Assembly (NCBI GenBank): GCA_029938175.1
Contig: JAPYON010000001.1
Coordinates: 1 to 64,000 of the forward strand
Source: Paracoccaceae bacterium
GTDB taxonomy: Bacteria; Pseudomonadota; Alphaproteobacteria; Rhodobacterales; Rhodobacteraceae
Direction of reading: 5' to 3'
DNA: 64,000 nucleotides
The stretch's first letter is position 1; each line of letters opens with the position of its first letter. Position numbers and translations under genes: made by a program. The notes beneath the pieces are model-generated. The model ran no database searches. It saw only the letters and a list, made by a program, of their open reading frames with translations, and was not told the origin of the DNA. This document shows, one piece after another, positions 45,269 to 57,083 of this stretch.

Positions 45269-45284
45269 TGGTTCACGTGAAACT
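45269..45284. promoter_or_regulatory. parS: Degenerate parS-like site
   Basis: TGGTTCACGTGAAACT vs TGTTTCACGTGAAACA (2 mismatches). Confidence 0.65.
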
Positions 45285-45376
45285 ATGCATTCCGGCTGAT
45301 CGGGTCAATCGTCGGGATGGACGCAAGCGTTGATTTTGGTTAAGACGCTGCAAAACCTAACCCAACGGAGGCTTCT

Positions 45377-46090
45377 ATGCGCCCATCTGGCCGTAATACT
45401 GATATCATGCGTGACATAGTTATAGAAACTAACGTCACCAAACACGCCGAGGGCTCGTGCCTCATAAAAATGGGTGACACACATGTGCTTTGTACTGCTT
45501 CACTAGAAAGTCGCGTGCCACCGTTTTTGCGCAACTCCGGCCTTGGCTGGGTAACCGCTGAATATGGCATGCTGCCGCGCTCAACGGGTTCGCGGATGCG
45601 GCGCGAGGCTACGGCTGGAAAACAGTCTGGTCGTACGCAGGAAATTCAACGGCTGATCGGCCGGTCTTTGCGATCTGGCGTTGATCGTGTTACTTTAGGT
45701 GAACGTCAGATCACTGTGGATTGTGATGTTATTCAGGCGGATGGTGGCACACGTTGTGCGGCGATTACTGGCGGGTGGGTTGCGTTGCGTTTAGCAGTTA
45801 ACAAGTTGTTGACGGCTGGTGATATAAAAGAAGACCCTTTGACAGATCACATCGCGGCGGTTTCTTGCGGAATTTATGCCGGACAGCCGGTTCTGGACCT
45901 CGACTACCTTGAGGATAGCGATGCAGGCACTGATGCGAATTTCGTTATGAGTGGCGCAGGTGGTATGGTCGAGATTCAAGGTTCTGCGGAGGGCGCGACT
46001 TTTTCTCGTGACGAGTTTAACACGCTATTGGATTTGGCGGAAAAAGGCGTGGCCGAACTGGTTATCGCGCAGAAAGCTGCCATCACCTGA
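45377..46090 (+). CDS. rph: Ribonuclease PH
   Basis: [39 protein letters not shown]. Confidence 0.96.
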   Translation: MRPSGRNTDIMRDIVIETNVTKHAEGSCLIKMGDTHVLCTASLESRVPPFLRNSGLGWVTAEYGMLPRSTGSRMRREATAGKQSGRTQEIQRLIGRSLRSGVDRVTLGERQITVDCDVIQADGGTRCAAITGGWVALRLAVNKLLTAGDIKEDPLTDHIAAVSCGIYAGQPVLDLDYLEDSDAGTDANFVMSGAGGMVEIQGSAEGATFSRDEFNTLLDLAEKGVAELVIAQKAAIT

Positions 46091-46698
46091 TGAGGAAGTT
46101 CGTCGAGCCCAAACTACTGATCGCAACCCATAACAAAGGCAAGCTGGAGGAAATCATCCGCCTGCTAGAGCCTTTCGGTGTTGCGGTAGTCTCGAACGCT
46201 GAACTCGACTTGCCTGAGCCAGAAGAAACCGAGGATAATTTCCTCGGCAATGCTCGGATCAAGGCGCATGCGGCGGCGAAGGCCAGCGGATTGCCGGCGT
46301 TGGCCGACGACAGCGGTATCGAGGTGGATGCTTTGGGTGGTGCGCCGGGTGTTTACACTGCGGATTGGGCGGAAACGCCTAATGGACGTGATTTTTCCGT
46401 GGCGATGACCAAGGTTTGGGATGAATTGGAGGCGTTGCGCGCCCCTGCCCCTCGTATCGCCCGATTTCGCAGCACGCTTGTTTTGGCATGGCCGGACGGA
46501 CATGACGAAGTGTTTGAGGGTAAAGTCGTGGGACAATGCGTCTGGCCAATGCGTGGCGAAGAGGGTCACGGCTACGATCCGATGTTCATGCCGGAAGGGT
46601 ATGATATCACATTTGGCGAGATGGATCGTTGGAAAAAGAACCGCATAAGCCACCGGGCGGACGCATTCGACAAACTGGTGAAGGAGTGTTTTGTATGA
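46090..46698 (+). CDS. rdgB: XTP/dITP pyrophosphatase
   Basis: LLIATHNKGKLEEI; LPALADDSGIEVDALGGAPGVYTADWAE. Confidence 0.95.
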   Translation: MRKFVEPKLLIATHNKGKLEEIIRLLEPFGVAVVSNAELDLPEPEETEDNFLGNARIKAHAAAKASGLPALADDSGIEVDALGGAPGVYTADWAETPNGRDFSVAMTKVWDELEALRAPAPRIARFRSTLVLAWPDGHDEVFEGKVVGQCVWPMRGEEGHGYDPMFMPEGYDITFGEMDRWKKNRISHRADAFDKLVKECFV

Positions 46699-47078
46699 GT
46701 AAGATAAAACGAAACTCGACTGGTTCTCCGTTTGAGAAGACAGTTGGGTATTCCCGCGCAACCGTTAAGGGTGATTGGTGCTTTGTTGTAGGTGTGTCGG
46801 GGTATTATTATACCACTATGGTGATGCCGGAAGGAATAACTGCACAAGCACGTAGTTGTTTTTCTACAATAAAACCTGTACTCGATGAAGCCGGTTTTTA
46901 GATGTCAGACACCGCTCGCCTTCAGTGCACTGTTGTAGTTGTGGAACTGGTAGACGAGGTAACACCTGCCTTGGGCGAATCGATGGGCGAAATCCGGCCA
47001 GCAGCGACAATGGTTGTTGCTGGGTTAGTCAAACCTGAAATGCTGATAGAAATCGAAGTCATGGCGTTCAAGGGGTAA
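46695..47078 (+). pseudogene. RidA-family (YjgF) gene with in-frame amber codon
   Basis: MSKIKRNSTGSPFEKTVGYSRATVKGDWCFVVGVSG...FSTIKPVLDEAGF*MSDTARLQCTVVVVELVDEVTPALGESMGEIRPAATMVVAGLVKPEMLIEIEVMAFKG*; one TAG interrupts a 128-codon frame. Confidence 0.8.
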
Positions 47079-47080
47079 TT

Positions 47081-48235
47081 ATGGAAGATTGGCAAAATGC
47101 TGGGTTCGGGGTCTATGTCCACTGGCCATTTTGCATGCACAAATGCCCGTATTGTGATTTCAACAGCCATGTTTCAGGTGAAGTTGACCAAAAGAAGTGG
47201 CGCGACGCGCTTTTGTCTGACATTCAACGCAGCGCGGCCGAACTGCCCGAACGCACGGTTAACACAATATTTTTCGGCGGGGGAACGCCAAGCCTGATGC
47301 CACCGGAAACTGTGGCCGCCGTAATCGAGAAAATCGGGAAATCCTGGAAGCTGTCACCAGCCGCAGAAATCTCATTAGAAGCAAATCCAACTTCTGTCGA
47401 GGCTGGGCGCTTTTCCGGATATGCGGACGCGGGCGTAAATCGCGTTTCCATGGGCATTCAATCGTTGCGCGATGCTGATTTGAAAGCGCTAGGACGAATG
47501 CATTCCGTCAGGGAAGCTCGGGCAGCCTTCGAGATTGCCAGAAAACAGTTTGACAGGGTAAGTTTTGATCTAATTTACGCACGGCAAGGGCAAACTGTCG
47601 ACACGTGGGAGGCTGAATTGACCGATGCCATAGATATGGCCGTTGATCACCTTTCGCTTTACCAATTAACGATCGAGGAAGGCACACGGTTTGGCGATAT
47701 GCATGCGCGGGGCAAGCTGCGTGACATGCCAAACGATGCCACAGCAACCGATATGTATTTCCGTACGCAAGAAGTTTGTGAAAAACACGGGCTACCGGCG
47801 TATGAGGTTTCAAACCATTCACGCGCCGGTGCCGAAAGCCGGCACAACCTGATATATTGGCGTTATGGGGATTACGTCGGCGTCGGACCGGGCGCACATG
47901 GGCGGATTACGTTGGATGGACAAAAGCTGGCCACAGATACGTTTATTGATCCCGCCGATTGGCTGAATGCGGTTAGCAACAATGGTTGGGGCCGGAAGGC
48001 CAGCGAGATCGTTTCTGGTGAAGATCAAGCAAGTGAGTACTTGATGATGTCGATGCGATTGGCCGAGGGTAGTAGCCTTAACCGTTATGCAGCGCTGAAT
48101 GGGTCGGCGATGAATGAAGGGAATCTGGAAGACATGGTTCGCGCCGGATTTGTTTCACGTGAATGCGGCAGAATCACGACAACAAGCAGAGGCCGCCCAC
48201 TGCTTAACGCAGTACTTCGACAGTTGATGACCTAG
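47081..48235 (+). CDS. hemW: HemW-like radical SAM heme chaperone
   Basis: GVYVHWPFCMHKCPYCDFNSH radical SAM motif. Confidence 0.94.
   Translation: MEDWQNAGFGVYVHWPFCMHKCPYCDFNSHVSGEVDQKKWRDALLSDIQRSAAELPERTVNTIFFGGGTPSLMPPETVAAVIEKIGKSWKLSPAAEISLEANPTSVEAGRFSGYADAGVNRVSMGIQSLRDADLKALGRMHSVREARAAFEIARKQFDRVSFDLIYARQGQTVDTWEAELTDAIDMAVDHLSLYQLTIEEGTRFGDMHARGKLRDMPNDATATDMYFRTQEVCEKHGLPAYEVSNHSRAGAESRHNLIYWRYGDYVGVGPGAHGRITLDGQKLATDTFIDPADWLNAVSNNGWGRKASEIVSGEDQASEYLMMSMRLAEGSSLNRYAALNGSAMNEGNLEDMVRAGFVSRECGRITTTSRGRPLLNAVLRQLMT
48151..48166. promoter_or_regulatory. parS: Degenerate parS-like site inside hemW
   Basis: TGTTTCACGTGAATGC; 13/16 match to parS. Confidence 0.5.
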
Positions 48236-48589
48236 ATGCGTATGATTTGGCTGTTTTTCGGAGCGGTTTCTGTAGCTGCGGGATTCACGGGCATTTTCTT
48301 GCCCGTTCTGCCCACCGTTCCATTCCTATTGTTGGCCGCATTCTTCCTCGGCAAGTCGTCGCCAAGAGCTCATAAGTGGCTGCTTGCGCATCGACTATTT
48401 GGTCCACCCATCCGCGACTGGCACGAACGTGGCGCGATTAGCAGGAAGTCGAAAATTCTATCTGCAGCGTCAATGATCGCGGTATTTGTTGTGTCTATAT
48501 GGCTACAAGTACCTGTATTTATTATTTTAATCCAGATTGTAGCACTATTATCAGTATCGGTCTTTATTTGGACCAGACCTGACACCTGA
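48236..48589 (+). CDS. DUF454/YbaN-like membrane protein
   Basis: TGIFLPVLPTVPFLLLAAFFLGKSSPRAHKWL. Confidence 0.87.
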   Translation: MRMIWLFFGAVSVAAGFTGIFLPVLPTVPFLLLAAFFLGKSSPRAHKWLLAHRLFGPPIRDWHERGAISRKSKILSAASMIAVFVVSIWLQVPVFIILIQIVALLSVSVFIWTRPDT

Positions 48590-49480
48590 TCATTGCGACA
48601 GCAACTGACATAATCCGTCGAGCTGCTCTAGATCCGAATATTTAATTCGAAGCTCACCACTTTGACCGCCAGATTTGTGATCAATTGTGACCTTTGCGCC
48701 GAGATTCGCAGTCAAGTCGTACTCGATCGCACGAGTGTCCGCATCTTTGGCTGGTTTCAGACGACGCTTCTGTGGTGAAACTGATTTTTTTGCCTTGGCC
48801 AACGCCTCGGCTTGGCGAACTGACAGACCCTTGGAAATGATGATGCGGGCGAGTGCTACGGGGTCATCGACGGGAACCAGTGCACGAGCATGGCCTGCGG
48901 ATAGTTGTCCATTTTGCAAATATTCCAAAACCTCGGATGGAAGATTCAGCAGGCGAAGAAGATTCGCGATATGACTACGGCTTTTACCCAATGCCTCGGC
49001 CATTTTTTCCTGAGTACGTCCGAATTTATTCATCAACTGACGGTATCCCAGCGCCTCTTCTACCGCGTTCAAATCGGCGCGCTGGATATTTTCGATGATG
49101 GCTAGCTCAAGAACTTCGGTGTCCGATAGCTCGCGTACCAACACCGGAATCGTATGCAGTTTTGCGCGCTGCGCTGCGCGCCATCTACGTTCGCCAGCCA
49201 CGATCTGGTAGTCGTTCTGATTGTTCGGATCGGGCCGGACGATAAGCGGTTGTATTACGCCCTTTTCAGTGATCGAGGCGGTGAGATCCTGCAAATCATG
49301 TTCATTGAAAGCTCGACGCGGCTGCTCAGGGTTAGCGTGGACTTTCTCGATCGGAACTTCAGACGCTCCAGCGAGAGACACAAGGGCGCCACCAATTGGG
49401 TTTTCGTCATCTAAATTTACGTCTGCCAATAGTGCAGAAAGGCCGCGGCCAAGGCTTTTGCGTTCAGTTTTCTTTGACAT
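48590..49480 (-). CDS. parB: Chromosome partitioning protein ParB
   Basis: LGRGLSALLADV; YQIVAGERRWRAAQRA; GHARALV. Confidence 0.96.
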   Translation of the reverse strand: MSKKTERKSLGRGLSALLADVNLDDENPIGGALVSLAGASEVPIEKVHANPEQPRRAFNEHDLQDLTASITEKGVIQPLIVRPDPNNQNDYQIVAGERRWRAAQRAKLHTIPVLVRELSDTEVLELAIIENIQRADLNAVEEALGYRQLMNKFGRTQEKMAEALGKSRSHIANLLRLLNLPSEVLEYLQNGQLSAGHARALVPVDDPVALARIIISKGLSVRQAEALAKAKKSVSPQKRRLKPAKDADTRAIEYDLTANLGAKVTIDHKSGGQSGELRIKYSDLEQLDGLCQLLSQ

Positions 49481-49492
49481 TATTCTGTTTCT

Positions 49493-50311
49493 TCAATCTG
49501 TTACGTTATCATTCATCCGCCGAAGAAGTTCGGCAGCTAGTTTCTGGTACGCAATACTGCCGGAGCTACGATGATCGTAAATCAGCGCCGGAATAGAATG
49601 CGAGGGCGCCTCGCTTAACCGTACGTTGCGCGGGATTATTGTCTCGTATACCAGATCGCCAAGATTATCGCGCACGTCCTCCTCGACCTGACGGGAAAGG
49701 TTGTTCCGGCGATCATACATCGTCAACACAATACCCTGAATACCCAATTTGGGGTTAAGAGATTGTTTAACCTCTTTAATGGTCATCATTAACTGCGACA
49801 GCCCCTCAAGAGCAAAAAATTCGCATTGCAAGGGTACAAGAACAGAGGTCGCAGCAACCATCGCGTTGACCGTTAAAAGATTCAGGGATGGTGGGCAATC
49901 GATCAAAATATAGTCGAAATTGCAAGCCAGCGCGTCTGTCGAGCTGAGTGCTTGTCTCAAGCGCAAGACACGATTCGGGTCGTTGACCATATCCACATCG
50001 GCAGAACTTAGGTCATTCGTCGAGGGTGCGATGAACAAGTTCGGAATCATCGTTTCTTGCGCGATGTCTGACAGCTTTGTATCGCCAAGTAGTAGATCGT
50101 AAGTGGTTAACTTTCGTTGGTCAGGCGAAATGCCTAGACCAGTAGACGCGTTTCCCTGCGAATCCAGGTCGATCAACAACACCTTCCGTCCCACCGCAGC
50201 CAACGCCGTACCCAGATTAATCGCTGTGGTAGTCTTACCAACCCCGCCTTTTTGGTTTGCCACGGCAAGGATAACCGGCAGTTTTTCCCGTTTCTTATTG
50301 GTCTTGGACAC
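49493..50311 (-). CDS. parA: Chromosome partitioning ATPase ParA
   Basis: AVANQKGGVGKTTTAINLGTALA. Confidence 0.96.
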   Translation of the reverse strand: MSKTNKKREKLPVILAVANQKGGVGKTTTAINLGTALAAVGRKVLLIDLDSQGNASTGLGISPDQRKLTTYDLLLGDTKLSDIAQETMIPNLFIAPSTNDLSSADVDMVNDPNRVLRLRQALSSTDALACNFDYILIDCPPSLNLLTVNAMVAATSVLVPLQCEFFALEGLSQLMMTIKEVKQSLNPKLGIQGIVLTMYDRRNNLSRQVEEDVRDNLGDLVYETIIPRNVRLSEAPSHSIPALIYDHRSSGSIAYQKLAAELLRRMNDNVTD

Positions 50312-50927
50312 GGCTTAATTCTCCGATGCGGAGTATAACTGCGTCTGCGTCAGTCATACTGGGAAATGTCTGGTATGACATATGCCAACATGTTGAGGCC
50401 TCGGTCAATTCCGAATTGACTCGTATGCCCTTCGGAAACAAGCTAATTCCATCGGGTTTTCTGTGTAGTTTAGTAAATTCAAGTAGTTGCGGTAATGATG
50501 ATAACGCCCGAGCGGACAATATATCTGCGCTTTGTGGCTCAAGAACTTCAATTCTTTTTGTTATGACCTTTACGGACACGCCCATCTCGCGCGCTGCAGC
50601 TTGCAAAAATACTGACTTGCGCCTATCGCTTTCTACAAGTGTTACAAGTAAATCAGGTGCCTTCTCAGCCGCGATCGCAGCGATCACCAATCCGGGAAAC
50701 CCTGCACCCGAACCAATGTCCAACCAGTTTTTCTTACCTGATGGCGCCAACTTCCAAAGCTGAGCCGAGTCAGTAATGTGACGCTGCCATAGGTCAGGGA
50801 TCGTTGACTTTGCCACCAGGTTTATCTTTGGGTTCCACTTCTCTAAAAGCGAGGAATACGCTTTTAGGCGTTCGGTTGTTTCACGTGAAACACTGAAAGT
50901 ATCGGCGAAGTTAATTTCTGTAGTCAT
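50295..50927 (-). CDS. rsmG: 16S rRNA (guanine527-N7)-methyltransferase
   Basis: WNPKINLVAKSTIPDLWQRHITDSAQL; LDIGSGAGFPGLVIA. Confidence 0.95.
   Translation of the reverse strand: MTTEINFADTFSVSRETTERLKAYSSLLEKWNPKINLVAKSTIPDLWQRHITDSAQLWKLAPSGKKNWLDIGSGAGFPGLVIAAIAAEKAPDLLVTLVESDRRKSVFLQAAAREMGVSVKVITKRIEVLEPQSADILSARALSSLPQLLEFTKLHRKPDGISLFPKGIRVNSELTEASTCWHMSYQTFPSMTDADAVILRIGELSRVQDQ
50877..50892. promoter_or_regulatory. parS: parS centromere-like site (perfect), within rsmG
   Basis: TGTTTCACGTGAAACA, perfect 16-bp palindrome. Confidence 0.92.
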
Positions 50928-50935
50928 AGCACCCC

Positions 50936-52792
50936 TTATGCCGAACGCTTTCTGCCAGGCTTACGGATACTAGCAAGTATCAAAGTCAATCCCGCAGGAG
51001 TCATTCCGTCTATGCGACCCGCCTGCCCCAGAGTAGATGGTTGAATTTGTGAAAGCTTTCCTCGCAGCTCATTCGATAGTCCAATAATATTGGAATAGTC
51101 TATATCCCCCGGTATTCGCAGTGCTTCATCTCTACGCATCGCCTCAACATCGTTCTTTTGCCGTTTAATATAATGGGCGTAGCGGGCATCATTTTCGATC
51201 TGGCGCGCGATTTTTTCCGGAATTTCGTCTAGCTCTTTCCAGATTTCGGACAATTTCGAGATCGTGACGTCAGGATAGGTTAATAAATCAAGTGCTGTAC
51301 GCCTTACACCATCTTGATTAACCTTTATTTTGTAATGTCCTGCCTCTTTAGGCAACACGGAAAGCCGTTCACAAACTGATTTCGTTTGGCTTATTGATTC
51401 CATGCGCGCATTAAACGCACTTTTCCTGTTGCTAGACACACAGCCTAGAGAGATTCCGATAGGAGTAAGCCTTTGATCAGCGTTGTCCGCGCGTAACGAA
51501 AGGCGGTATTCCGCCCGAGACGTAAACATTCGATATGGTTCTGTCACTCCACGGGTCACCAAATCATCGATCATGACACCGATATACCCATCCGCACGGT
51601 CAAACAGCACAGGATCGCGACCAGCAACTGCCAAGGCGGCGTTAAGACCCGCCACTAGCCCCTGCGCGGCTGCCTCTTCATATCCGGTTGTTCCATTAAG
51701 CTGTCCCGCAAAGTACAGGCCCGGAGCCTGTTTAACCTCCAGTGTCGAACGCAGCGCTCGTGGGTCGATGTAGTCGTATTCAATCGCATAACCCGGCTGC
51801 AATATCTTGACGTTTTCCAAACCTTTAATTGAAGTCACATACGCCTGCTGCACGTCGATCGGCAGTGATGTTGAAATTCCGTTCGGATAGATGGTCGGAT
51901 CATTGAGCCCCTCTGGCTCTAGAAAAATCTGGTGCTGCGTCTTATCGGCGAAGCGCACTATCTTATCTTCGATTGACGGACAATACCGGGGTCCAACCCC
52001 GTCAATATGCCCTCCGTACATTGCCGATTTCTCGATATTATTTCGAATAATATCATGCGTTTGTTCATTGGTATGTGTTATACCGCATGAAATTTGGCGC
52101 GCTGTCGTCCGGTCAGACAAGAACGAAAACATCGTGGGGTCATCGTCCCCTTTCTGAACCTCTAACCCGTCCCAGTTTATCGTCCGTCCATCAAGCCGCG
52201 GTGGTGTGCCCGTTTTTAGCCGACCAAGTGGCAGGCCCATAATATCAATTCGTTCAGCCAGCGCGATAGATGATTTGTCACCCATCCTGCCACCGGTTTG
52301 GGTTTCATTGCCGATATGTATAACGCCACGAAGGAATGTTCCGGCAGTCAAGATCACTGCGCCAGCGGTAATCTGGCTGCCGTCGTCCAAGACGACCCCC
52401 TCGATGCGATCGCGAACCACGATCAAATCGCTTACTTCCGCCTCCAAAACTTCCAGGTTTCGGCGATTTACAAACTCGGCTTGCATTGCAGCGCGGTATA
52501 TCTGCCGATCGGCTTGTGCACGTGGGCCTTGCACTGCTGGCCCTTTTCGTCGATTCAGCAGGCGGAACTGGATGCCAGCCAAATCTGCAACTCGCCCCAT
52601 AACTCCATCCAGCGCATCAATTTCTCGGACAAGGTGTCCTTTACCCAGCCCACCAATTGCAGGATTGCAGGACATTTCACCAATTTTGTCGAACGATAAC
52701 GTAATTAGAGCGGTCTTCGCGCCCATGCGCGCGGCTGCCTGCGCCGCCTCAGATCCCGCGTGGCCACCACCAACTACAATTACATCAAACAT
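50936..52792 (-). CDS. mnmG: tRNA uridine-5-carboxymethylaminomethyl modification enzyme MnmG
   Basis: [48 protein letters not shown] at 52792. Confidence 0.96.
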   Translation of the reverse strand: MFDVIVVGGGHAGSEAAQAAARMGAKTALITLSFDKIGEMSCNPAIGGLGKGHLVREIDALDGVMGRVADLAGIQFRLLNRRKGPAVQGPRAQADRQIYRAAMQAEFVNRRNLEVLEAEVSDLIVVRDRIEGVVLDDGSQITAGAVILTAGTFLRGVIHIGNETQTGGRMGDKSSIALAERIDIMGLPLGRLKTGTPPRLDGRTINWDGLEVQKGDDDPTMFSFLSDRTTARQISCGITHTNEQTHDIIRNNIEKSAMYGGHIDGVGPRYCPSIEDKIVRFADKTQHQIFLEPEGLNDPTIYPNGISTSLPIDVQQAYVTSIKGLENVKILQPGYAIEYDYIDPRALRSTLEVKQAPGLYFAGQLNGTTGYEEAAAQGLVAGLNAALAVAGRDPVLFDRADGYIGVMIDDLVTRGVTEPYRMFTSRAEYRLSLRADNADQRLTPIGISLGCVSSNRKSAFNARMESISQTKSVCERLSVLPKEAGHYKIKVNQDGVRRTALDLLTYPDVTISKLSEIWKELDEIPEKIARQIENDARYAHYIKRQKNDVEAMRRDEALRIPGDIDYSNIIGLSNELRGKLSQIQPSTLGQAGRIDGMTPAGLTLILASIRKPGRKRSA

Positions 52793-52793
52793 A

Positions 52794-52809
52794 TGTTTCA
52801 CGTGAAACA
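52794..52809. promoter_or_regulatory. parS: parS centromere-like site (perfect), immediately upstream of the mnmG start
   Basis: TGTTTCACGTGAAACA. Confidence 0.92.
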
Positions 52810-52812
52810 CTC

Positions 52813-54111
52813 CTACTTCCCAATACAAAAACTGGAAAATATAACGTCTAGGACATTTTCCACATCTACACGCCCTATCATAGAATCCAAAGACCGCAAG
52901 GCCTGCCGCATTTCTTCAGCCGCCAAGTCTGACCATTCTGGGCCTGCACATACATGTTGTTCGGCTTTATACAAAGAGGCTAACCCTTGTTCTAACGCGA
53001 CGCGATGCCGCTCTCGAACGGCCGAACTTGCCCCCGCAGCACGAATCTCCAACTCACCAGCAAGGCGGCCGAGCAGTTCCTCGATCCCTGCTCCAGTAAT
53101 ACCTGAAACAGACAGCCCATCCGAACTCGAAATATCCGCTTTCCCGTAAGCAACCACATCTCCCTTAATAAAGTCGACCCCCAAATCATCATAAGATTGC
53201 CCGACTTTCAGCAAAAAGACACGTATATCTGCCGCTGTGGCCCGAACCTTCGCTCTTTCCACGCCTAAAACTTCAATCTCGTCATTCGAGGTTCGCAATC
53301 CAGCAGTATCAAGCAGCGTTATAGGCAGGCCGTCTAGGTCCATACGCACCTCGATTACATCTCGAGTCGTTCCTGCAATAGCAGATGTAATCGCCGCATC
53401 TTTTTTTGACAAAGCATTCAAAAGAGTAGATTTTCCTACATTCGGACACCCTATTATCGCAACCTCAAAACCGTCGCGGATCCTCGTGGAAATCCCGCTA
53501 CCATCAACCTCAGTCCTCATACCAATGCGCGCGGTTTCGATAAGTTCTAGCACCTCTGGCGCAACATCAACTGGCACCTCTTCATCCGCAAAATCTATCG
53601 TAGCTTCCAGCAATGCAACTGCACGTAGTAACTTTTCCCGCCAAACCTTGGTCTTTTCACTCAGCGCACCGCGCATAACCATAAGCGCCTGTCTTCGTTG
53701 TGCCTCGGTCTCCGCGTCTATCAAATCGGCTAGGCCCTCAACCTGAGGCAAGTCCAATCGACCGTTATCTAAGGCCTGTCGCGTGAACTCGCCAGGTTCG
53801 GCCAACCTCAGTCCTTCACAATCTGACAATTCATGCAATATTGCCCCAATAACAGCTGTTGATCCGTGCAACTGTATCTCGACTACTCTCTCACCGGTAA
53901 AACTTGCACCCGCTTCAAAGGTCAAGATCAACGCTTCATCCAACGGCTCGCCATCCGACGTCCGTACAACTCTCAACGCTGCTCGCTTCGGCTCTGGTAG
54001 CTCACCGACCAACCGGCTTACTCCATCCCATGCAGATGGGCCAGACACTCGCACAACGGCTACACCTGCACGACCACGTGCGGTTGCTAATGAAAAAATT
54101 GTGTCGTGCAT
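52813..54111 (-). CDS. mnmE: tRNA modification GTPase MnmE
   Basis: [37 protein letters not shown]-terminal CIGK. Confidence 0.96.
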   Translation of the reverse strand: MHDTIFSLATARGRAGVAVVRVSGPSAWDGVSRLVGELPEPKRAALRVVRTSDGEPLDEALILTFEAGASFTGERVVEIQLHGSTAVIGAILHELSDCEGLRLAEPGEFTRQALDNGRLDLPQVEGLADLIDAETEAQRRQALMVMRGALSEKTKVWREKLLRAVALLEATIDFADEEVPVDVAPEVLELIETARIGMRTEVDGSGISTRIRDGFEVAIIGCPNVGKSTLLNALSKKDAAITSAIAGTTRDVIEVRMDLDGLPITLLDTAGLRTSNDEIEVLGVERAKVRATAADIRVFLLKVGQSYDDLGVDFIKGDVVAYGKADISSSDGLSVSGITGAGIEELLGRLAGELEIRAAGASSAVRERHRVALEQGLASLYKAEQHVCAGPEWSDLAAEEMRQALRSLDSMIGRVDVENVLDVIFSSFCIGK

Positions 54112-54137
54112 AACTGTATCTCGTTGTTACTAAAGCA

Positions 54138-54162
54138 AAAACCCGAGACAATGCCCGGGTTT
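54138..54162 (-). terminator. Rho-independent terminator of rho
   Basis: Reverse strand AAACCCGggcattgtctCGGGTTTTTGC. Confidence 0.75.
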
Positions 54163-54182
54163 CAGCAAATATGAACTAAAAC

Positions 54183-55454
54183 CTAGCTATTCATCGAATC
54201 GAAGAATTCCGAGTTTGTCTTCGTCTGCTTCATCTTGCCGAGCAAGAATTCTGCTGCATCCGTTGTTCCCATCGGATTCAAAATACGGCGCAGCAAGAAC
54301 ATCTTAGTCAGTTCGCTTTTCTCGACCAGCAACTCTTCTTTCCGAGTGCCTGATTTCAAGATATCAATCGCCGGGAACACGCGTTTGTCCGCAATCTTGC
54401 GATCCAGAACGACTTCCGAGTTACCAGTTCCCTTGAACTCCTCAAAGATCACTTCATCCATCCGGCTTCCGGTATCAATCAACGCAGTAGCGATAATCGT
54501 AAGCGAACCGCCCTCTTCAATATTACGTGCCGCACCAAAGAAGCGTTTCGGGCGTTGCAAAGCATTCGCGTCCACACCACCGGTCAAAACCTTACCAGAT
54601 GACGGGACCACGGTGTTGAATGCGCGCCCTAGGCGTGTAATCGAGTCCAGCAAAATCACAACATCGCGCTTATGTTCAACCAGACGTTTGGCCTTTTCGA
54701 TGACCATTTCTGCAACGGCCACGTGACGCGATGCTGGCTCGTCAAAAGTCGAGGCCACCACCTCTCCCTTAACGCTGCGCTGCATATCTGTAACTTCTTC
54801 AGGGCGTTCATCGACCAGCAATACAATCAAGAAACATTCAGGGTGGTTGACGGCTATAGACTTAGCAATATTCTGCAAAATCATGGTCTTACCAGTTCTT
54901 GGCGGCGCCACAACCAGCGAACGTTGGCCTTTGCCGATCGGCGCAACCAGGTCAATAATCCGCGGAGTCTTATCCTTAATAGTCGGGTCTTCAATCTCCA
55001 TTATCAACCGCTCATCTGGGTATAATGGAGTAAGGTTATCAAAATTAATCTTGTGTTTAGAATTTTCCGGGTCTTCAAAGTTGATCGACGAAACATCTAC
55101 CAGCCCAAAGTATTTTTCCCCCTCTTCAGGCGCCTTGATAACACCATCAACGGTATCCCCAGTCCGCAGCGAAAACTTCCGAATTTGCTCGGGGCTAACA
55201 TAAATATCTTCTGGGCCAGCCAGATAGTTAGCCGCTGGTGAGCGCAAAAATCCAAACCCGTCCTTCAGAACTTCGACCACTCCGTCGCCGGAAATTTCAA
55301 CGCTGTCTTCGGCCATTTCCTTAAGGATCGCGAACATCATGTCGCCCTTACGCATGGTGGTTGCGTTATCGATTTCCAGATCTTCAGCCATAGCCAACAA
55401 ATCTGCAGGAGTTTTAGCTTTTAGTTCAGCCAAAGATAGTTTTTCAATATCCAT
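54183..55454 (-). CDS. rho: Transcription termination factor Rho
   Basis: [37 protein letters not shown]. Confidence 0.97.
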   Translation of the reverse strand: MDIEKLSLAELKAKTPADLLAMAEDLEIDNATTMRKGDMMFAILKEMAEDSVEISGDGVVEVLKDGFGFLRSPAANYLAGPEDIYVSPEQIRKFSLRTGDTVDGVIKAPEEGEKYFGLVDVSSINFEDPENSKHKINFDNLTPLYPDERLIMEIEDPTIKDKTPRIIDLVAPIGKGQRSLVVAPPRTGKTMILQNIAKSIAVNHPECFLIVLLVDERPEEVTDMQRSVKGEVVASTFDEPASRHVAVAEMVIEKAKRLVEHKRDVVILLDSITRLGRAFNTVVPSSGKVLTGGVDANALQRPKRFFGAARNIEEGGSLTIIATALIDTGSRMDEVIFEEFKGTGNSEVVLDRKIADKRVFPAIDILKSGTRKEELLVEKSELTKMFLLRRILNPMGTTDAAEFLLGKMKQTKTNSEFFDSMNS

Positions 55455-55588
55455 TAATTTACCATTGCCTTACGCATGCACCGCCATAGCCATGCAATGC
55501 TTTTTATTTGGGGAGCGCACATTCTGGGCGAGGACCGCCCGTGCTTACCGTCACATATCGGTATTTCACATCAAATGTCAATTATTCA

Positions 55589-56041
55589 TTAAAATGGCTT
55601 CGGAATTACCATAAATACGATGACAATCATCAATACCGTTGGAATTTCATTGGCCCGTCGATACGTCTTACCGCTACGGGTATTTTTGTCTTGATCAAAT
55701 TCTTTCCGTCGCGCTGATAGCCAACCATGAAAACCGGACATACCGATCACCATCGCCGCTTTCACCCATGGCCAAATTGATGACCAGTCAATAACGCTCG
55801 GTGTGAATACCAAACACAGGCCAAACACCCATGTTGCTATCATGGCTGGGTTGATTATCGCGCGCATCAGTTTGCGCTCCATAACTTTGAAAATCTCGGA
55901 TTGATCACTGCCAACCGGCGCTTTTTCTGCGTGATATACAAAAAGTCTCGGTAGATAGAACATGCCAGCCATCCATGAAATTACCGAGATAATATGCAGT
56001 GACAAAATCCATGGATATGCCGAGGTAAGGAAGTTTGACAT
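55589..56041 (-). CDS. hemJ: Protoporphyrinogen oxidase HemJ (CopD-like membrane protein)
   Basis: LSLHIISVISWMAGMFYLPRLFVYHAE; next to hemE. Confidence 0.9.
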   Translation of the reverse strand: MSNFLTSAYPWILSLHIISVISWMAGMFYLPRLFVYHAEKAPVGSDQSEIFKVMERKLMRAIINPAMIATWVFGLCLVFTPSVIDWSSIWPWVKAAMVIGMSGFHGWLSARRKEFDQDKNTRSGKTYRRANEIPTVLMIVIVFMVIPKPF

Positions 56042-56045
56042 TTGT

Positions 56046-57083
56046 TTACCCTCTGATAACTCTCAACATTTTCTCTACATTAGCCGGATCACCTTGTGGA
56101 GTTATTCCGTGACCAAGGTTGAAAATATACGGTCCTTGTCCTAGAATTTCCAACAGCCGGAGTGTTTCCCGTTCCAGCGATACACCGCCGGTAATCAACA
56201 GCATCGGATCAAGGTTCCCCTGCACCGCAAGCTTATTTTGCAACGTATCTCGCGCCCACTCTGCTGGTACTGAAGTATCAAGCGCTAGACCGTCAAACAC
56301 ACCGGCATCAGCGAATTTTACATATCCACCACCTGCCCCACGTGGGAACCCAATGACCGGCAGACCGGGAAATCGTGCCTTCAACTCAGTCGCGATCCGA
56401 ATTGCTGGTTTCAGCGCATATTCTTCAAAGCAAGAACCACCAAGTGCACCGGACCAACTATCAAAAAGCTTAACAACCTCTGCGCCAGCTTCGACCTGTT
56501 TGGCTAAATACTCAATCGTCGATTCTGTTATCAGATCTATCAACTGACTGAACCCAGCTGGATCGCGATACATCCACTCCCGGGCTGGTCCTTGATCAGG
56601 TGTACTTCGACCCGCCACCATATAGGTGGCAACGGTCCAAGGTGCGCCAGCAAACCCTATCAGCGTGGTTTCTTTAGGTAATTCACCTGAAAGCCGCTTA
56701 ACAGTCTCATAGACGGGCGACAAAACGTCGTGAATATCGTCTTTTCCCTTCAGCGCTTCCAACTCTGCCACGTTCGTGACCGGATTGAGACGAGGTCCTT
56801 CACCTGTTTCGAACCACAAATCCATTCCCAATGCTTGTGGTAACAACAAAATATCAGCAAATAGGATCGCTGCATCAAACCCGAACCGGCGGATTGGTTG
56901 CATTGTTACCTCGGTTGCAAACTCGGGATTATAACATAGGTCTAGAAAACCACCCGCTGTAGCACGCAATTCACGATATTCTGGTAAATAACGTCCCGCT
57001 TGCCGCATAATCCAAACTGGAGGGGTTTTTACGGTTTCTCCAGCAAGTACGCGAAGTAATTTTTTATTAGGCATACCGGTCAT
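56046..57083 (-). CDS. hemE: Uroporphyrinogen decarboxylase
   Basis: [36 protein letters not shown]. Confidence 0.96.
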   Translation of the reverse strand: MTGMPNKKLLRVLAGETVKTPPVWIMRQAGRYLPEYRELRATAGGFLDLCYNPEFATEVTMQPIRRFGFDAAILFADILLLPQALGMDLWFETGEGPRLNPVTNVAELEALKGKDDIHDVLSPVYETVKRLSGELPKETTLIGFAGAPWTVATYMVAGRSTPDQGPAREWMYRDPAGFSQLIDLITESTIEYLAKQVEAGAEVVKLFDSWSGALGGSCFEEYALKPAIRIATELKARFPGLPVIGFPRGAGGGYVKFADAGVFDGLALDTSVPAEWARDTLQNKLAVQGNLDPMLLITGGVSLERETLRLLEILGQGPYIFNLGHGITPQGDPANVEKMLRVIRG

